Source: an uncultured Clostridia bacterium
Lineage (GTDB): Bacteria > Bacillota > Clostridia > Christensenellales > Borkfalkiaceae
Direction: 5' to 3'
Assembly: GCA_947626005.1 (NCBI GenBank)
Contig: CANQQM010000008.1
Span: 1-42,727 of the forward strand
Length of the DNA: 42,727 nucleotides
Shown: in pieces, positions 1 to 9,100 of the stretch
How positions within the stretch are numbered: the first letter of the stretch is position 1
Layout: every line of letters begins with the position of its first letter
The notes under the pieces: model-generated
What the model saw: the letters and a program-made list of their open reading frames with translations, nothing else
Database searches by the model: none
Told to the model about the DNA's origin: nothing
Made by a program: the position numbers and the translations under genes

Positions 1-1
1 T

Positions 2-1144
2 GCCGCACAGGTCTTTAAGACGGCGGTCGACCCCTTCGTCGGGAAGATGAACTATATCCGCGTCGGCCGCGGCGTTCTCAGAACGGGCACCGACGCCTAC
101 AACCCCAATACGGAGACGACCGAGCGCATCAATTCGCTCTATCTTGCCCGCGGGAAGAAGCTCGAGCCCGTCACCGAGCTCTCCGCAGGCGATATCGGCG
201 TCGTCGCAAAACTTACGAATACGGGCACGGGCGACACCCTCTGCGATCCCGCGGCTCCCGTCAAATTCGCCCCCATCCCCTTCCCCGAACCCACCCTCTC
301 CCTTGCCGTCAACGTTGCCGTGCGCGGCACCGAGGATAAGGTATTCGGCGGGCTCAACCGTCTTGCCGAAGAGGACAAGGGCTTCCGCGTCCGCAAGAAC
401 ACGGAGACGGGCGAGACCCTCGTCTGCGGACAGGGCGAAGTGCAGCTCGAGATCATCAAGCGCAAGCTCAAGGCGAAGTTCGGCGCGGAGGCCGAATTCT
501 CCACCCCCACCGTCGCCTACCGCGAATCCATCCTCTCCAAGGCGGAAGCCGAGGGCAAACACAAGAAGCAGACGGGCGGCGCGGGGCAGTTCGGCGTCGT
601 CGAGATCCGCTTCGAACCGGGTGCGGCGGACGGCGTGTTCGAATTCGTCGACGCGGTCGTCGGCGGCACGGTGCCCAAGCAGTTCATCCCCGCCGTCGAA
701 AAAGGATTGCGCGAAGCCATCCAGAAGGGCGTACTCGCGGGGTATCCCATGGTCAACCTGAAGGCGACCCTCTTCGACGGCAAGTATCACCCCGTCGACA
801 GTAAGGAGATCGCGTTCGTCTCGGCGGCGAAACTCGCCTACGACGACGGCATCCGCCGTGCGAAGCCCATCCTCCTCGAGCCCATCTGCTCGATGGAGAT
901 CACCGTCCCCGAACAGTACGTCGGCGACATCATGGGCGACCTCAACAAGCGCCGCGGCCGCATCATCGGCATGACGACGGCGGAGGGGCTGCAGGTCATC
1001 ACCGCCGAAGCGCCCGAGGGCGAGATCCTCACCTATGCGACCTCCCTCCGTTCGATGACGCAGGGAAGAGGCCGCTTCACCTCGACCTTCGCCCGCTATG
1101 AGCAGGCGCCCGAGACCGTCCTCCAGAATCTGCAAAAGGCGTAA
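2..1144 (+). CDS. fusA: Elongation factor G (C-terminal part; 5' end outside window)
   Basis: Open frame continues upstream of the window. Motifs typical of EF-G domains II-V (NYIRVGRGVLRTG, GQGEVQLEII, TPTVAYRESI, KKQTGGAGQFG, EPICSMEITVPEQYVGDIMGDLNKRRGRIIGM). Could be a FusA2-type paralog. Confidence 0.93.
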   Translation, partial: AAQVFKTAVDPFVGKMNYIRVGRGVLRTGTDAYNPNTETTERINSLYLARGKKLEPVTELSAGDIGVVAKLTNTGTGDTLCDPAAPVKFAPIPFPEPTLSLAVNVAVRGTEDKVFGGLNRLAEEDKGFRVRKNTETGETLVCGQGEVQLEIIKRKLKAKFGAEAEFSTPTVAYRESILSKAEAEGKHKKQTGGAGQFGVVEIRFEPGAADGVFEFVDAVVGGTVPKQFIPAVEKGLREAIQKGVLAGYPMVNLKATLFDGKYHPVDSKEIAFVSAAKLAYDDGIRRAKPILLEPICSMEITVPEQYVGDIMGDLNKRRGRIIGMTTAEGLQVITAEAPEGEILTYATSLRSMTQGRGRFTSTFARYEQAPETVLQNLQKA

Positions 1145-1150
1145 AAACAC

Positions 1151-1180
1151 AAAACGGGCGGGGAAACCCGCCCGTTTTTC
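1151..1180 (+). terminator. Rho-independent terminator after EF-G
   Basis: acgggcggg (1154-1162) / cccgcccgt (1167-1175) stem followed by a T-run, just after the stop codon. Confidence 0.85.
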
Positions 1181-1208
1181 GTACCCATTTGTGCATTTTA
1201 CAAAATTT

Positions 1209-1234
1209 TCGCCTCCCGCCGATGCGGGAGGCGA
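1209..1234 (-). terminator. Hairpin terminator at 3' end of mreB-like gene
   Basis: tcgcctcccgc cgat gcgggaggcga perfect stem, T-rich on both flanks; adjacent to minus-strand stop at 1240. Confidence 0.6.
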
Positions 1235-1239
1235 CCTTT

Positions 1240-2223
1240 TTAATCGGTGCAGATCTTGCGCTGGATGGCGGGGTTTCCGATCACCCGTCCCCCGCCGAGG
1301 ACGACCGCCGTCTGCGGGTCGGAGGCAAGATGCGCTTCCATCTGAAGTTTGTCGGCGATGTAGTCGGAAAGGCCCGCAAGGTTGCAGACGCCGCCCGAGA
1401 GGAACACGCCGTTCTTGCACATCGCCGCCGAGACCTCCGCGGGAAGTTTCCTTAAAACGAGCTCGGCGTATTCGATGATCTTATCCACATAGATGCGGAT
1501 GGGGAAGAGGATGTCCTGCGAGGAGACGGACACCGAGCGGGGCCGCCCCGTCGTGACGTCCCGTCCGTTGACGATCGTGCTCTGATTGTCGTTTTCGATG
1601 AGGCTCCCCACCGTGTTTTTCAGCTTTTCGCTCGTGAGCGACCCGATCTTGAGGTTGAAAAGATCGGCAACGTGGTCGATGATATGGATATCCATGTTGT
1701 TCCCGCCCACGCACATCGTGATCCCCGCGATGATGCCGTCGAGGGAAAAGACGGCAAGCGACGTCTTGCCCGCGCCGATATCCATCGCGAACACGGGGTT
1801 GGACTCGGAGAGGGGCACGTCCTGCCCGAGCGCCGTCAAAAACGGCGCCGCCGCGAAGCTGATGCGGGAGATGCCCGCCGCCTTCGCGACACGGTAGTAG
1901 CGTTCCTTGGATTCGGCGGTGATGCCGCACGGGACGCAGAAGAGGGCCTCCACCGAGAACCGCCGCACCACCTTGGAGAGGAAGTACTCGAGCAGCGCCC
2001 CCGCGTAGCGCTCGTTGACGATCTCCCCCTCGTACACGGGGAACACGACGTCGGTGAGCTCCGCCGTCTTGCCGACGAGCCGCTTCGCCTCGTTCCCGAA
2101 GGCGCGGATCTCCCCCGTCTCCTTGGAGACGGTGAGACAGGTCGCCTCGGCGAGCACGATGCCGCTCCCGATGCGGTAGATCTTCGTGACAGCCGTCCCG
2201 AAATCGATTGCAAGTTTTAACAT
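1240..2223 (-). CDS. MreB/Mbl-like actin-fold ATPase (rod-shape determining protein family)
   Basis: N-terminal LAIDFGTAVTKIY phosphate-1 motif, FAMDIGAGKTSLAVFS phosphate-2, FLSGGVCNLAGLSDYIADKL adenosine motif; MreB-like length. Confidence 0.8.
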   Translation of the reverse strand: MLKLAIDFGTAVTKIYRIGSGIVLAEATCLTVSKETGEIRAFGNEAKRLVGKTAELTDVVFPVYEGEIVNERYAGALLEYFLSKVVRRFSVEALFCVPCGITAESKERYYRVAKAAGISRISFAAAPFLTALGQDVPLSESNPVFAMDIGAGKTSLAVFSLDGIIAGITMCVGGNNMDIHIIDHVADLFNLKIGSLTSEKLKNTVGSLIENDNQSTIVNGRDVTTGRPRSVSVSSQDILFPIRIYVDKIIEYAELVLRKLPAEVSAAMCKNGVFLSGGVCNLAGLSDYIADKLQMEAHLASDPQTAVVLGGGRVIGNPAIQRKICTD

Positions 2224-2224
2224 C

Positions 2225-2779
2225 TTATCCTCCGACCGCCATAAGCATGGCGCGGACTTCCTCGACGGGAAGCCCCACTACGTTTGAATAACTCCCTTCG
2301 ATGCGCTCGACGAGCGGATAGCCGTCCTGTATGCCGTACGCCCCCGCCTTGTCGAGCGGGAGGCCGCTTTTTACATACCGTGTGACGGTTTCTTCGTCGA
2401 GGGGCAGAAATTTTACCCGCGTTTCCACGACGCAAGAGAGGCGTTTTTCGGGCGAACAGACAAAGACGCCCGTAAAGACTTCGTGTTCTTTTCCGCTCAA
2501 AAGGCGGAGCATGCGGAAAGCGTCCTTTTCATCTTTCGGCTTTCCGAAGATCTCCCCTTCCAAGGAGACGACGGTATCGGCGCCGAGGACGACGGCCGAG
2601 GGGAAGCGCGAAAAGACTTCCTCCGCCTTGCCGCGGGCAAACGCTTCCGCCGTTTCCCGTGCGGAAAGCCCTCCCGCACGTTCCTCGAAACGGGAGGGTT
2701 CGACGGTGAACGAAAACCCCGCTTCCCTAAGAAGTTCCCGCCGCCGCGGCGAATTGCTTGCAAGGATGAGCCGACTCAC
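2225..2779 (-). CDS. maf: Maf family nucleoside triphosphate pyrophosphatase
   Basis: LILASNSPRRRELLREAGFSF, VVLGADTVVSLEGEIFGKPKDEKDAFRMLRLLSGKEHEVFTGV, GAYGIQDGYPLVERIEGSYSNVVGLPVE. Confidence 0.95.
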   Translation of the reverse strand: MSRLILASNSPRRRELLREAGFSFTVEPSRFEERAGGLSARETAEAFARGKAEEVFSRFPSAVVLGADTVVSLEGEIFGKPKDEKDAFRMLRLLSGKEHEVFTGVFVCSPEKRLSCVVETRVKFLPLDEETVTRYVKSGLPLDKAGAYGIQDGYPLVERIEGSYSNVVGLPVEEVRAMLMAVGG

Positions 2780-4290
2780 AGGATCTCGAGGTTCTTCTTG
2801 AAGGCACGCTTGAATTCGGCGTTCGCCGCCATGGCCTGACGGATCTCGAGCGCCGCGTCGCCCGCAAGCTCCGTCTTCATGATGACGGAATCGCCGAGCA
2901 CGTCGCAGTTGATCCCCGTCACCACGCCGAGGCCGCTGCGGTCGAGGCTCTCCGCGATGCGGAGGAGCACGCCGAGTTTGCGCACGACGTCGAGGTCGTC
3001 GTCGGTGACGATATCCTTATACCTTGCCCAGTCGGCGGGAGAGAGGTCCTCCTTCCTGTGGCACCCCGCGACGAACGCCGCGAGCACGATCTCGCGGTGG
3101 GTCGCCCCGTAGATGCCGCTGCTTAAGATCATATAGCGGCTGTGCTTCTGATGGTTATAGTAGCGGACGCGGAGACCGCAGTCGTGAAGGCTTGCCGCGA
3201 TCTTGAGCACTTTGAGATAGATCCGCGGGAATTTATGCAGCACGCGGAGCTGTTTGAAGAGCTGGATGGAGAGGTGGACGACGTGCTCGACGTGTGCGGC
3301 GTTGCAGCCGTAGTAGCCGACAAGGGTGTTGAGCGAATAGCTGAGAACATCGGCGATCGGGCGTTCCACCGTCATGGGGATGGCCTGATTGAACATGATC
3401 CCCTCCCTGAGGCCGCATCCGCCGATGATGAAGTTTTCGATGGACAGGTAGTCGGTAAACGCCTTGATGATCGCGAGCGCCGCCGGCATGATGTCGGCAC
3501 GGGCGGGAGAGAGCCCGCGGATGCGCTTGCGCTTTTCGACGTCGAGAACGCGCACCATCTCGTAGACGGAGCGGAAATCGTCCACCGTGAACTGATAGTT
3601 GTGCACGGTGTCGAGGGGATACTTGCGGATGATGCGGTTGATCTTATAGAGGTTGCGGAAGGAACCGCCGACGCCGATCATCTGCGTGTCGGGCTCCACT
3701 TCGGAGAGCCATTCGATCTTCTTGAACTGTTCGGTGAAGAACTCCTCGATCTTCGCCGTCTGCTCCTCGGGGGAGACGCCGTCGTCCGCGAAGAGGTCGG
3801 TGAGGGTGACCGCCCCGAAGCCGAGGGTCACGAAATTGAGGATGGTGCGGCGGTTGTAGTAGATGATCTTGGTGCTTCCCCCGCCGATCTCGAGGATGAT
3901 GCCCTTGGGGACGTCCATCGAATTGATGACGCCGCGGTAGACGAGGGTCGCCTCCTCCTCTTCGGAGAGCACTTCGACGCGGATCCCGCAGGTCGCCTGA
4001 ATTTCGTCGAGGAAGGAACGCTGATTTTTGGCGCGGCGGACCGCCGCCGTCGCCACGGCGATGATGCGCTCCACGCCCGATGCGTCGCACAGCCTCTTGA
4101 ACATCTTGAGCGTACGGATGGTCTCCGCCACGCGCTGCGGTTTGAGGAAGCCGTCGCGGTCCATATCCTGACCGAGACGCACGCTCTCCTTGAGCTCGTC
4201 CTCCACCATAAAGTGACCGTCCCCGAACATCTCAACGATCACGAGCCGAGCGGAATTGGAACCAAGATCGATGATACCGATTTTTTCCAT
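2776..4290 (-). CDS. Ppx/GppA family phosphatase (exopolyphosphatase-like)
   Basis: IGIIDLGSNSARLVIVEM, LEIGGGSTKIIYY, IGVGGSFRNLYKI, GLSPARADIMPAALAII; C-terminal HD-like helical region. Overlaps maf by 4 bp. Confidence 0.92.
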   Translation of the reverse strand: MEKIGIIDLGSNSARLVIVEMFGDGHFMVEDELKESVRLGQDMDRDGFLKPQRVAETIRTLKMFKRLCDASGVERIIAVATAAVRRAKNQRSFLDEIQATCGIRVEVLSEEEEATLVYRGVINSMDVPKGIILEIGGGSTKIIYYNRRTILNFVTLGFGAVTLTDLFADDGVSPEEQTAKIEEFFTEQFKKIEWLSEVEPDTQMIGVGGSFRNLYKINRIIRKYPLDTVHNYQFTVDDFRSVYEMVRVLDVEKRKRIRGLSPARADIMPAALAIIKAFTDYLSIENFIIGGCGLREGIMFNQAIPMTVERPIADVLSYSLNTLVGYYGCNAAHVEHVVHLSIQLFKQLRVLHKFPRIYLKVLKIAASLHDCGLRVRYYNHQKHSRYMILSSGIYGATHREIVLAAFVAGCHRKEDLSPADWARYKDIVTDDDLDVVRKLGVLLRIAESLDRSGLGVVTGINCDVLGDSVIMKTELAGDAALEIRQAMAANAEFKRAFKKNLEIL

Positions 4291-4436
4291 GTGTAATATG
4301 CCTCGCCTTTCCGATAGAATGCGGACGACCCGTCCGCGGGGTAGAACTCCGAAAATTACCCGATTCTAACTTTGCAATTCATTTTAGCACATAAACGGCC
4401 GTTTGTCTATACCCTTTTTGAAAATAATTTGCTTTT

Positions 4437-4835
4437 TTACAAAACTTTTTTGTGCGCTTCGCTTCCCCCTCCCTCCTTGGAGAGCGCACCTTTGAGGGGA
4501 AGGAAGGAGAGGAGGATGAGAAAGGCCCCGAACCCCTTTTTGAGAGCGGACGAGGGGAGCATGCCCGCGAAAAGGGCGAAGAGGGCGGAAAAGAGGAGGG
4601 CGGGAAGGATGAGAAGCAAAAGTCCCCTTTTCTTCACGAGGCCGCTTTTTGCATGCACGGAGAGGGCGAGGAAGGACATCGGGAGGAAGGAGAGAAGGTT
4701 GATCCCCTGCGCCGCCGCCTGCGGAAGGCCGCAAAGGAGGGTGAGAAGGGGGATGAGCGCCGTTCCGCCACCCATGCCCATCCCGCCGAGCACTCCCCCG
4801 AAGAGGCCCGAAAGAAAGAGGAGAAGGAAGGCCAT
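4437..4835 (-). CDS. TauE/SafE (DUF81) family half-size membrane protein, second half
   Basis: MAFLLLFLSGLFGGVLGGMGMGGGTALIPLLTLLCGLPQAAAQGINLLSFLPMS, the TauE/SafE glycine-rich repeat motif. ATG at 4835 overlaps the stop of the upstream gene (TAATG). Confidence 0.8.
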   Translation of the reverse strand: MAFLLLFLSGLFGGVLGGMGMGGGTALIPLLTLLCGLPQAAAQGINLLSFLPMSFLALSVHAKSGLVKKRGLLLLILPALLFSALFALFAGMLPSSALKKGFGAFLILLSFLPLKGALSKEGGGSEAHKKVL

Positions 4836-5179
4836 TAAAAGAGCATCCTCCCTCCCGCCGCGAGCATGAAGAGGGCGAAGAGAAAATTCAAGACTCGCTG
4901 CGGGATGCGGGGAAGCAGCTTCGCCCCGAAAAACCCGCCGAAACATACGCCGAGGGCGACGGGAAGAAGGTGGGAAAGGGGCACGAGGCCGCGGAAAAGA
5001 TAGACCGCCCCGCTCACGAGGCAGGCGGGAAGGACGGCGGCGATCGCCGTCGCATGCGCGGACCGCGCGGGAAGGCCGCTCTTTTCCAGGGCGGGGACGG
5101 CGATCATCCCCCCTCCTCCGCCGAAGAGCCCGTTGGCGGCGCCGACGAGGGCGCCGCACACAAGCATTTTCCCCTTCAT
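4835..5179 (-). CDS. TauE/SafE (DUF81) family half-size membrane protein, first half
   Basis: MKGKMLVCGALVGAANGLFGGGGGMIAVPALEKSGLPARSAHATAIAAVLPACLVSGAVYLFRG. Start placed at 5179, not at the longer ORF start. Confidence 0.8.
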   Translation of the reverse strand: MKGKMLVCGALVGAANGLFGGGGGMIAVPALEKSGLPARSAHATAIAAVLPACLVSGAVYLFRGLVPLSHLLPVALGVCFGGFFGAKLLPRIPQRVLNFLFALFMLAAGGRMLF

Positions 5180-5299
5180 TCGCCCTTCCTCCCCTCCCCG
5201 CACTCCCTTTATGGGCGCTTTCCGCGGGGAACATTCACGAAAAGTATGCGCGTCGCACAAAAAAATTTGCCTTTTTTTCGCTATCCCACGCGAAAGTGC

Positions 5300-5328
5300 T
5301 TGCTTCCCGCGACGTTTTATATTAAAAT
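5300..5328 (+). promoter_or_regulatory. Possible sigma-A promoter for the 1215-aa surface protein
   Basis: TTGCTT (5300-5305), 17-bp spacer, TAAAAT (5323-5328). Confidence 0.4.
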
Positions 5329-5404
5329 AGAATAGTATTTTTCGAGAAAAACTTCGGGACCGCGGCGGACAAGCTCCCGCGCGGCTCCGCACCAAAGGTG
5401 TTTT

Positions 5405-8400
5405 ATGGCAAAATTATTTGATCACAAAAGACGGAAGACTGCGGCGGCGCTCGGCGTCCTGCTCTCCGCAACCCTATCGCTCGGCGTCTTTGCGGCGTGC
5501 ACGCCCGAGGAGACCCCCGTCGAGGAGGATCCCAAGCCGTCTGTAAACGACAGCCAGCTCCTCAAGAACGGCAACTTCGAATTCTACGGCGAAATGGACG
5601 AGGAGGATGTCTCCAAGAAGCTCAACCTCATCAGTTCGCCCAACGACTGGACGTTCTCTTCTGGTTCGCCCTCTTCGGACACCGCCTCGGGCATCGTCGA
5701 CATCACCGAGTGGGACTACCTCTCCCGTCGCGGCACCGAACTCACCACCGTCGAGGACGCACTCGCAAAGTGGGAGACCAATTCGGTGACGGCGTACGAC
5801 CGTCTCCAATTCTACAAGGATCAGTCGATCACCTCGGCCGACTCCTTCGAACTCTACGACGACTACAAGTATTCCATCGACTTCGAGGACGTCGAATATC
5901 TGCATGAGGTCACGGATAGCGGCGCCTTCCGTCTCCACGATCACGACGCACAGGTCGAAGCGGGAGAGACGGGGATCCTCATGATCCACAACCGCCGCAC
6001 CTCCGACGGCGTCCGCGGGACGGCGCAGTACTACACCTCCTCGACGACCATCACCTTAAACGCGGGGACCGCGGCGAAGGTGGGCGTCTGGGTCAAGACC
6101 TCCAACCTCTACCACTATGCCGAGGCGGACAACGTCGAGCTCACCAAGCGCGGCGGGGCGTATATCGGCGTGACGCACACGGTCGGCGGCACCACCCTCG
6201 ACCAGATGCAGATCAAGAACATCAACACGAAGGACGTCACCGAGAACAACGGCTGGAAGCAGTACTTCGTGTATATCCGCGCCAACACCTTCGCGTCGAC
6301 GACCTTCCGCATCGTGCTCGGCCTCGGGCAGGGCAGCTCGGACAACCGCTACGAGGCGGTCGACGGCTACGCCTTCTTCGACGACGTGACCTGCGACATT
6401 ATTTCGGACGCCGACTACGAGAAGGCGGTCGCCGACAATACGCTGAACGTCCCCGGGGAAGAGGGCAACTTCTGCGAACTCAACAGCAAAGCCGACGCGA
6501 AGAAGTTCCTCGCGACCGACCGCACGACGGGAGCGATCCTCCCCAATAACACCTTTGCGCTCGACCTTGCGGCGGGCTTCGATGACTTTGATTTCCAATC
6601 GGGCGGCCATGAATTCTTCACCGTTGCGGACGATCCCCTCTCCTTCGGGCTCACCGAAGAGGTCTCGGGGAGCCGCTCCTACACCTCCGCCAAGATCGAC
6701 CCGTCCCTTGCGGACAACACCTCCTCGACGGCCGTGGAGGACGCCCGCAAGAGCATCACGGGGAAATTCTCCTACGACGAACTCTCCGCCAAGGCGGCGA
6801 CAAACGGGTATCTTCGGACGGCGTTTGAAAACGACTTCGAGAACGCCTTCCCTTCGACCTTCTCCAAGGACAACATCCTCCTTCTCCTCTCGACGAACGG
6901 CGCGGCGTACACCGCCAAGCTCCCCGCCTTCACCCTTCCCGAGAACACGCGGATGCTCATCTCCTTCTTTGTAAAGACGAGCTCCATCCGCACGGGCAGA
7001 AGCGGCGCGGGCGCGACCCTCATCGACGGCGAGAACAAGACCTCCATCACCCCCTTCGATTCGACGACCGTCTCCAAGGTGGATATCGACAGCGAAGATC
7101 CCGAGAAGTCGGATATCTATAAGGGGTGGGTGCACTGCTTCTTCTTCGTCTCCAACGAGACGGACAGCGCAAAGACCTTCCGCATCGAGCTCACCTACGG
7201 GCCCACGGCGATCGCAAGCAGCACGAAGAGCAACTACTGCGACGGGTATGCCGCCTTTGCCAACTTCGAGACGAGCGTCCTCACCAAGACGCAGGTAAGC
7301 TACGCGACTTCGGGCACCTATGCGCAGAAAGTCTCCCTCACCCAGTCGGTGAAGGACGAAAGCAAGTTCGACGACGCGTCGGCAAGCGGACCGCAGCTTG
7401 AGGAGGGGCTCTCCCTTCCCGCCAACTATACGGGCGTCCTTGCGGGGAGCAACGTCCTCGTCGACGGCGGCGGCAAGAACCCCAACAAGGATTCCCTTGC
7501 CGATATGGGTATCTTTACGGGGCTTCTCTCCTCCGAAAATGCCGATAAGTATCTCCCCTCCGCAGAAGAAGGCGAGACCGTCCCCGCATGGAAGACGGCG
7601 CTCTCCGCCCATGCGGGAAACGCGACGGACGGCAAGACGTGGTGGACAAACCTCTTCGGCAACGACGGAAACGGCTACAACACCGCCTACCAGCCCCTTG
7701 TCATCCTCAACACCAACAAGGATAAAGCCGTGCCCTCCTACGGGTTCTTCGCGGGAAAGACTTCCTTCTCCGCCGACACGGCAAACCGCATCACCGTGCG
7801 CGTCAAGCTCTCCACGGGCGCGACCGCATATATCTACCTCACCGACGTGTCCGACCCCGACAAGGGCTTCGACACCCGTCTCTCCCCCGCGATGCCCGCC
7901 GTCACCTACTGGTACGACGATGACGGGAACATCGTGACGAAGGATCCTTCGGGCAAGGACTTCGACAAGAAGACGGATATCGCCTTCACCCGCGAGGAGA
8001 ACGGCCTCTATTCGAAGGCGGGCGACGAGAGCGGCACCCTCTATGCAAACCTCTCCAACTTCGACACGGACGACGAAAAGAACCTCGTCACGACGGACGG
8101 GACGGTCGCCTACTACTTCAACGCGGCCGATTCCAAGTACTACGCTTACTTCGACGAAGAGACGGGAACGTACTCGCAAGTCGTCGAGGCGCTTCCGACG
8201 ACGGGCAGCTTTGTCCGCTATTCGAAGCCCGCGACCCTTCCCGAGGCCGTCATCAAGGTCGAAGGGACGGAAGCAAACAAGGATAAGTGGGTGACCGTCT
8301 CCTTCTATGTGCAGACGGGCAACGCCGACAAGTCCTACCGCGTCGAACTCTGGGCGGGCGACCGCACCGATACCTCCGCGGGCATCCCCGCAGACGGCTA

Positions 8401-9052
8401 TGTGTTCTTCGACCGCTTCGTCTCCGAATCCATCTCCAACTTCGATTCGCTGCGCGACGAGGCGATCGATAAACTCAAGCGCGCAAACGACCTCGGGGCA
8501 GACGATCTTCTTCCCGAAAACCTTGCGCTCTACTACACCTTCACCTTCTTCGATTCCGCCGACTACCTCCGCTACGACGCGTCGCAGGATACCGAAAAGC
8601 TCGGCAACCACTGGGCGAATTACGTTCAGTCCGAGCACGACGAAGAGGTCATCTGGCTGCACTGCACCGACCCCGTCGGAAACCTCCTCGGCACCACCTC
8701 CCCCTCCGACGCCGTCTTTATCGACTACAGCGCCGTAGAGCAGACGGTGACGCCGCTCGACCTCAGCGTCGATGACGAGCCCGCCGACGATCACGACCAC
8801 TCCGCGACCGATGAGAATGCGCAAAAGCCCAACATCTGGCTTCTCATCTCCTCCGGGGCCCTTGCCTTCGTGCTCGTCTTTGTCATCATCCTTCTCATTG
8901 TCCGCCGCGTGCTTGCACGGGTGAAGAAGAACTCCTCCGCGAAACCCAAGAAGGAGAAGAAGGAAAAGACGAAGGCGCCGAAAGCGCCCAAGGCACAGCC
9001 CGAAGAGAAACCCGCCGCGCCCAAGGACGAGAACGACCCTTACAACGAATAA
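5405..9052 (+). CDS. Large surface lipoprotein with three CBM-like repeats and a C-terminal TM anchor plus Lys/Pro-rich tail
   Basis: N-terminal signal with lipobox LGVFAAC; LLKNGNFEF start like galactose-binding/CBM modules; three internal repeats; C-terminal IWLLISSGALAFVLVFVIILLIVRRVLARVKK TM then KPKKEKKEKTKAPKAPKAQPEEKPAAPK. Confidence 0.85.
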   Translation: MAKLFDHKRRKTAAALGVLLSATLSLGVFAACTPEETPVEEDPKPSVNDSQLLKNGNFEFYGEMDEEDVSKKLNLISSPNDWTFSSGSPSSDTASGIVDITEWDYLSRRGTELTTVEDALAKWETNSVTAYDRLQFYKDQSITSADSFELYDDYKYSIDFEDVEYLHEVTDSGAFRLHDHDAQVEAGETGILMIHNRRTSDGVRGTAQYYTSSTTITLNAGTAAKVGVWVKTSNLYHYAEADNVELTKRGGAYIGVTHTVGGTTLDQMQIKNINTKDVTENNGWKQYFVYIRANTFASTTFRIVLGLGQGSSDNRYEAVDGYAFFDDVTCDIISDADYEKAVADNTLNVPGEEGNFCELNSKADAKKFLATDRTTGAILPNNTFALDLAAGFDDFDFQSGGHEFFTVADDPLSFGLTEEVSGSRSYTSAKIDPSLADNTSSTAVEDARKSITGKFSYDELSAKAATNGYLRTAFENDFENAFPSTFSKDNILLLLSTNGAAYTAKLPAFTLPENTRMLISFFVKTSSIRTGRSGAGATLIDGENKTSITPFDSTTVSKVDIDSEDPEKSDIYKGWVHCFFFVSNETDSAKTFRIELTYGPTAIASSTKSNYCDGYAAFANFETSVLTKTQVSYATSGTYAQKVSLTQSVKDESKFDDASASGPQLEEGLSLPANYTGVLAGSNVLVDGGGKNPNKDSLADMGIFTGLLSSENADKYLPSAEEGETVPAWKTALSAHAGNATDGKTWWTNLFGNDGNGYNTAYQPLVILNTNKDKAVPSYGFFAGKTSFSADTANRITVRVKLSTGATAYIYLTDVSDPDKGFDTRLSPAMPAVTYWYDDDGNIVTKDPSGKDFDKKTDIAFTREENGLYSKAGDESGTLYANLSNFDTDDEKNLVTTDGTVAYYFNAADSKYYAYFDEETGTYSQVVEALPTTGSFVRYSKPATLPEAVIKVEGTEANKDKWVTVSFYVQTGNADKSYRVELWAGDRTDTSAGIPADGYVFFDRFVSESISNFDSLRDEAIDKLKRANDLGADDLLPENLALYYTFTFFDSADYLRYDASQDTEKLGNHWANYVQSEHDEEVIWLHCTDPVGNLLGTTSPSDAVFIDYSAVEQTVTPLDLSVDDEPADDHDHSATDENAQKPNIWLLISSGALAFVLVFVIILLIVRRVLARVKKNSSAKPKKEKKEKTKAPKAPKAQPEEKPAAPKDENDPYNE
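6050..6433 (+). repeat. Internal protein repeat 1 of the 1215-aa protein
   Basis: ITLNAGTAAKVGVWVKT ... GWKQYFVYIRANTFASTTFRIVLGLGQG ... AVDGYAFFDDVTCDIIS. Boundaries approximate. Confidence 0.65.
6925..7293 (+). repeat. Internal protein repeat 2 of the 1215-aa protein
   Basis: FTLPENTRMLISFFVKT ... GWVHCFFFVSNETDSAKTFRIELTYGP ... YCDGYAAFANFETSVL. Boundaries approximate. Confidence 0.65.
7759..8463 (+). repeat. Internal protein repeat 3 of the 1215-aa protein, with a large insertion
   Basis: FSADTANRITVRVKLST ... KWVTVSFYVQTGNADKSYRVELWAGD ... PADGYVFFDRFVSESIS. Boundaries approximate. Confidence 0.6.
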
Positions 9053-9068
9053 CGCCTAAAAACGTTCT

Positions 9069-9097
9069 CCGGCGGGCTTTTGCCCGCCGGAATTTTA
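9069..9097 (+). terminator. Rho-independent terminator after the 1215-aa gene
   Basis: ccggcgggc tttt gcccgccgg followed by aattttattt. Confidence 0.85.
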
Positions 9098-9100
9098 TTT

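Noticed and set aside
6056-8824. 922-aa ORF antisense to the 1215-aa surface protein gene
   Set aside because: Same codon-bias artefact; sense frame has lipobox, TM and repeat structure, antisense has none.
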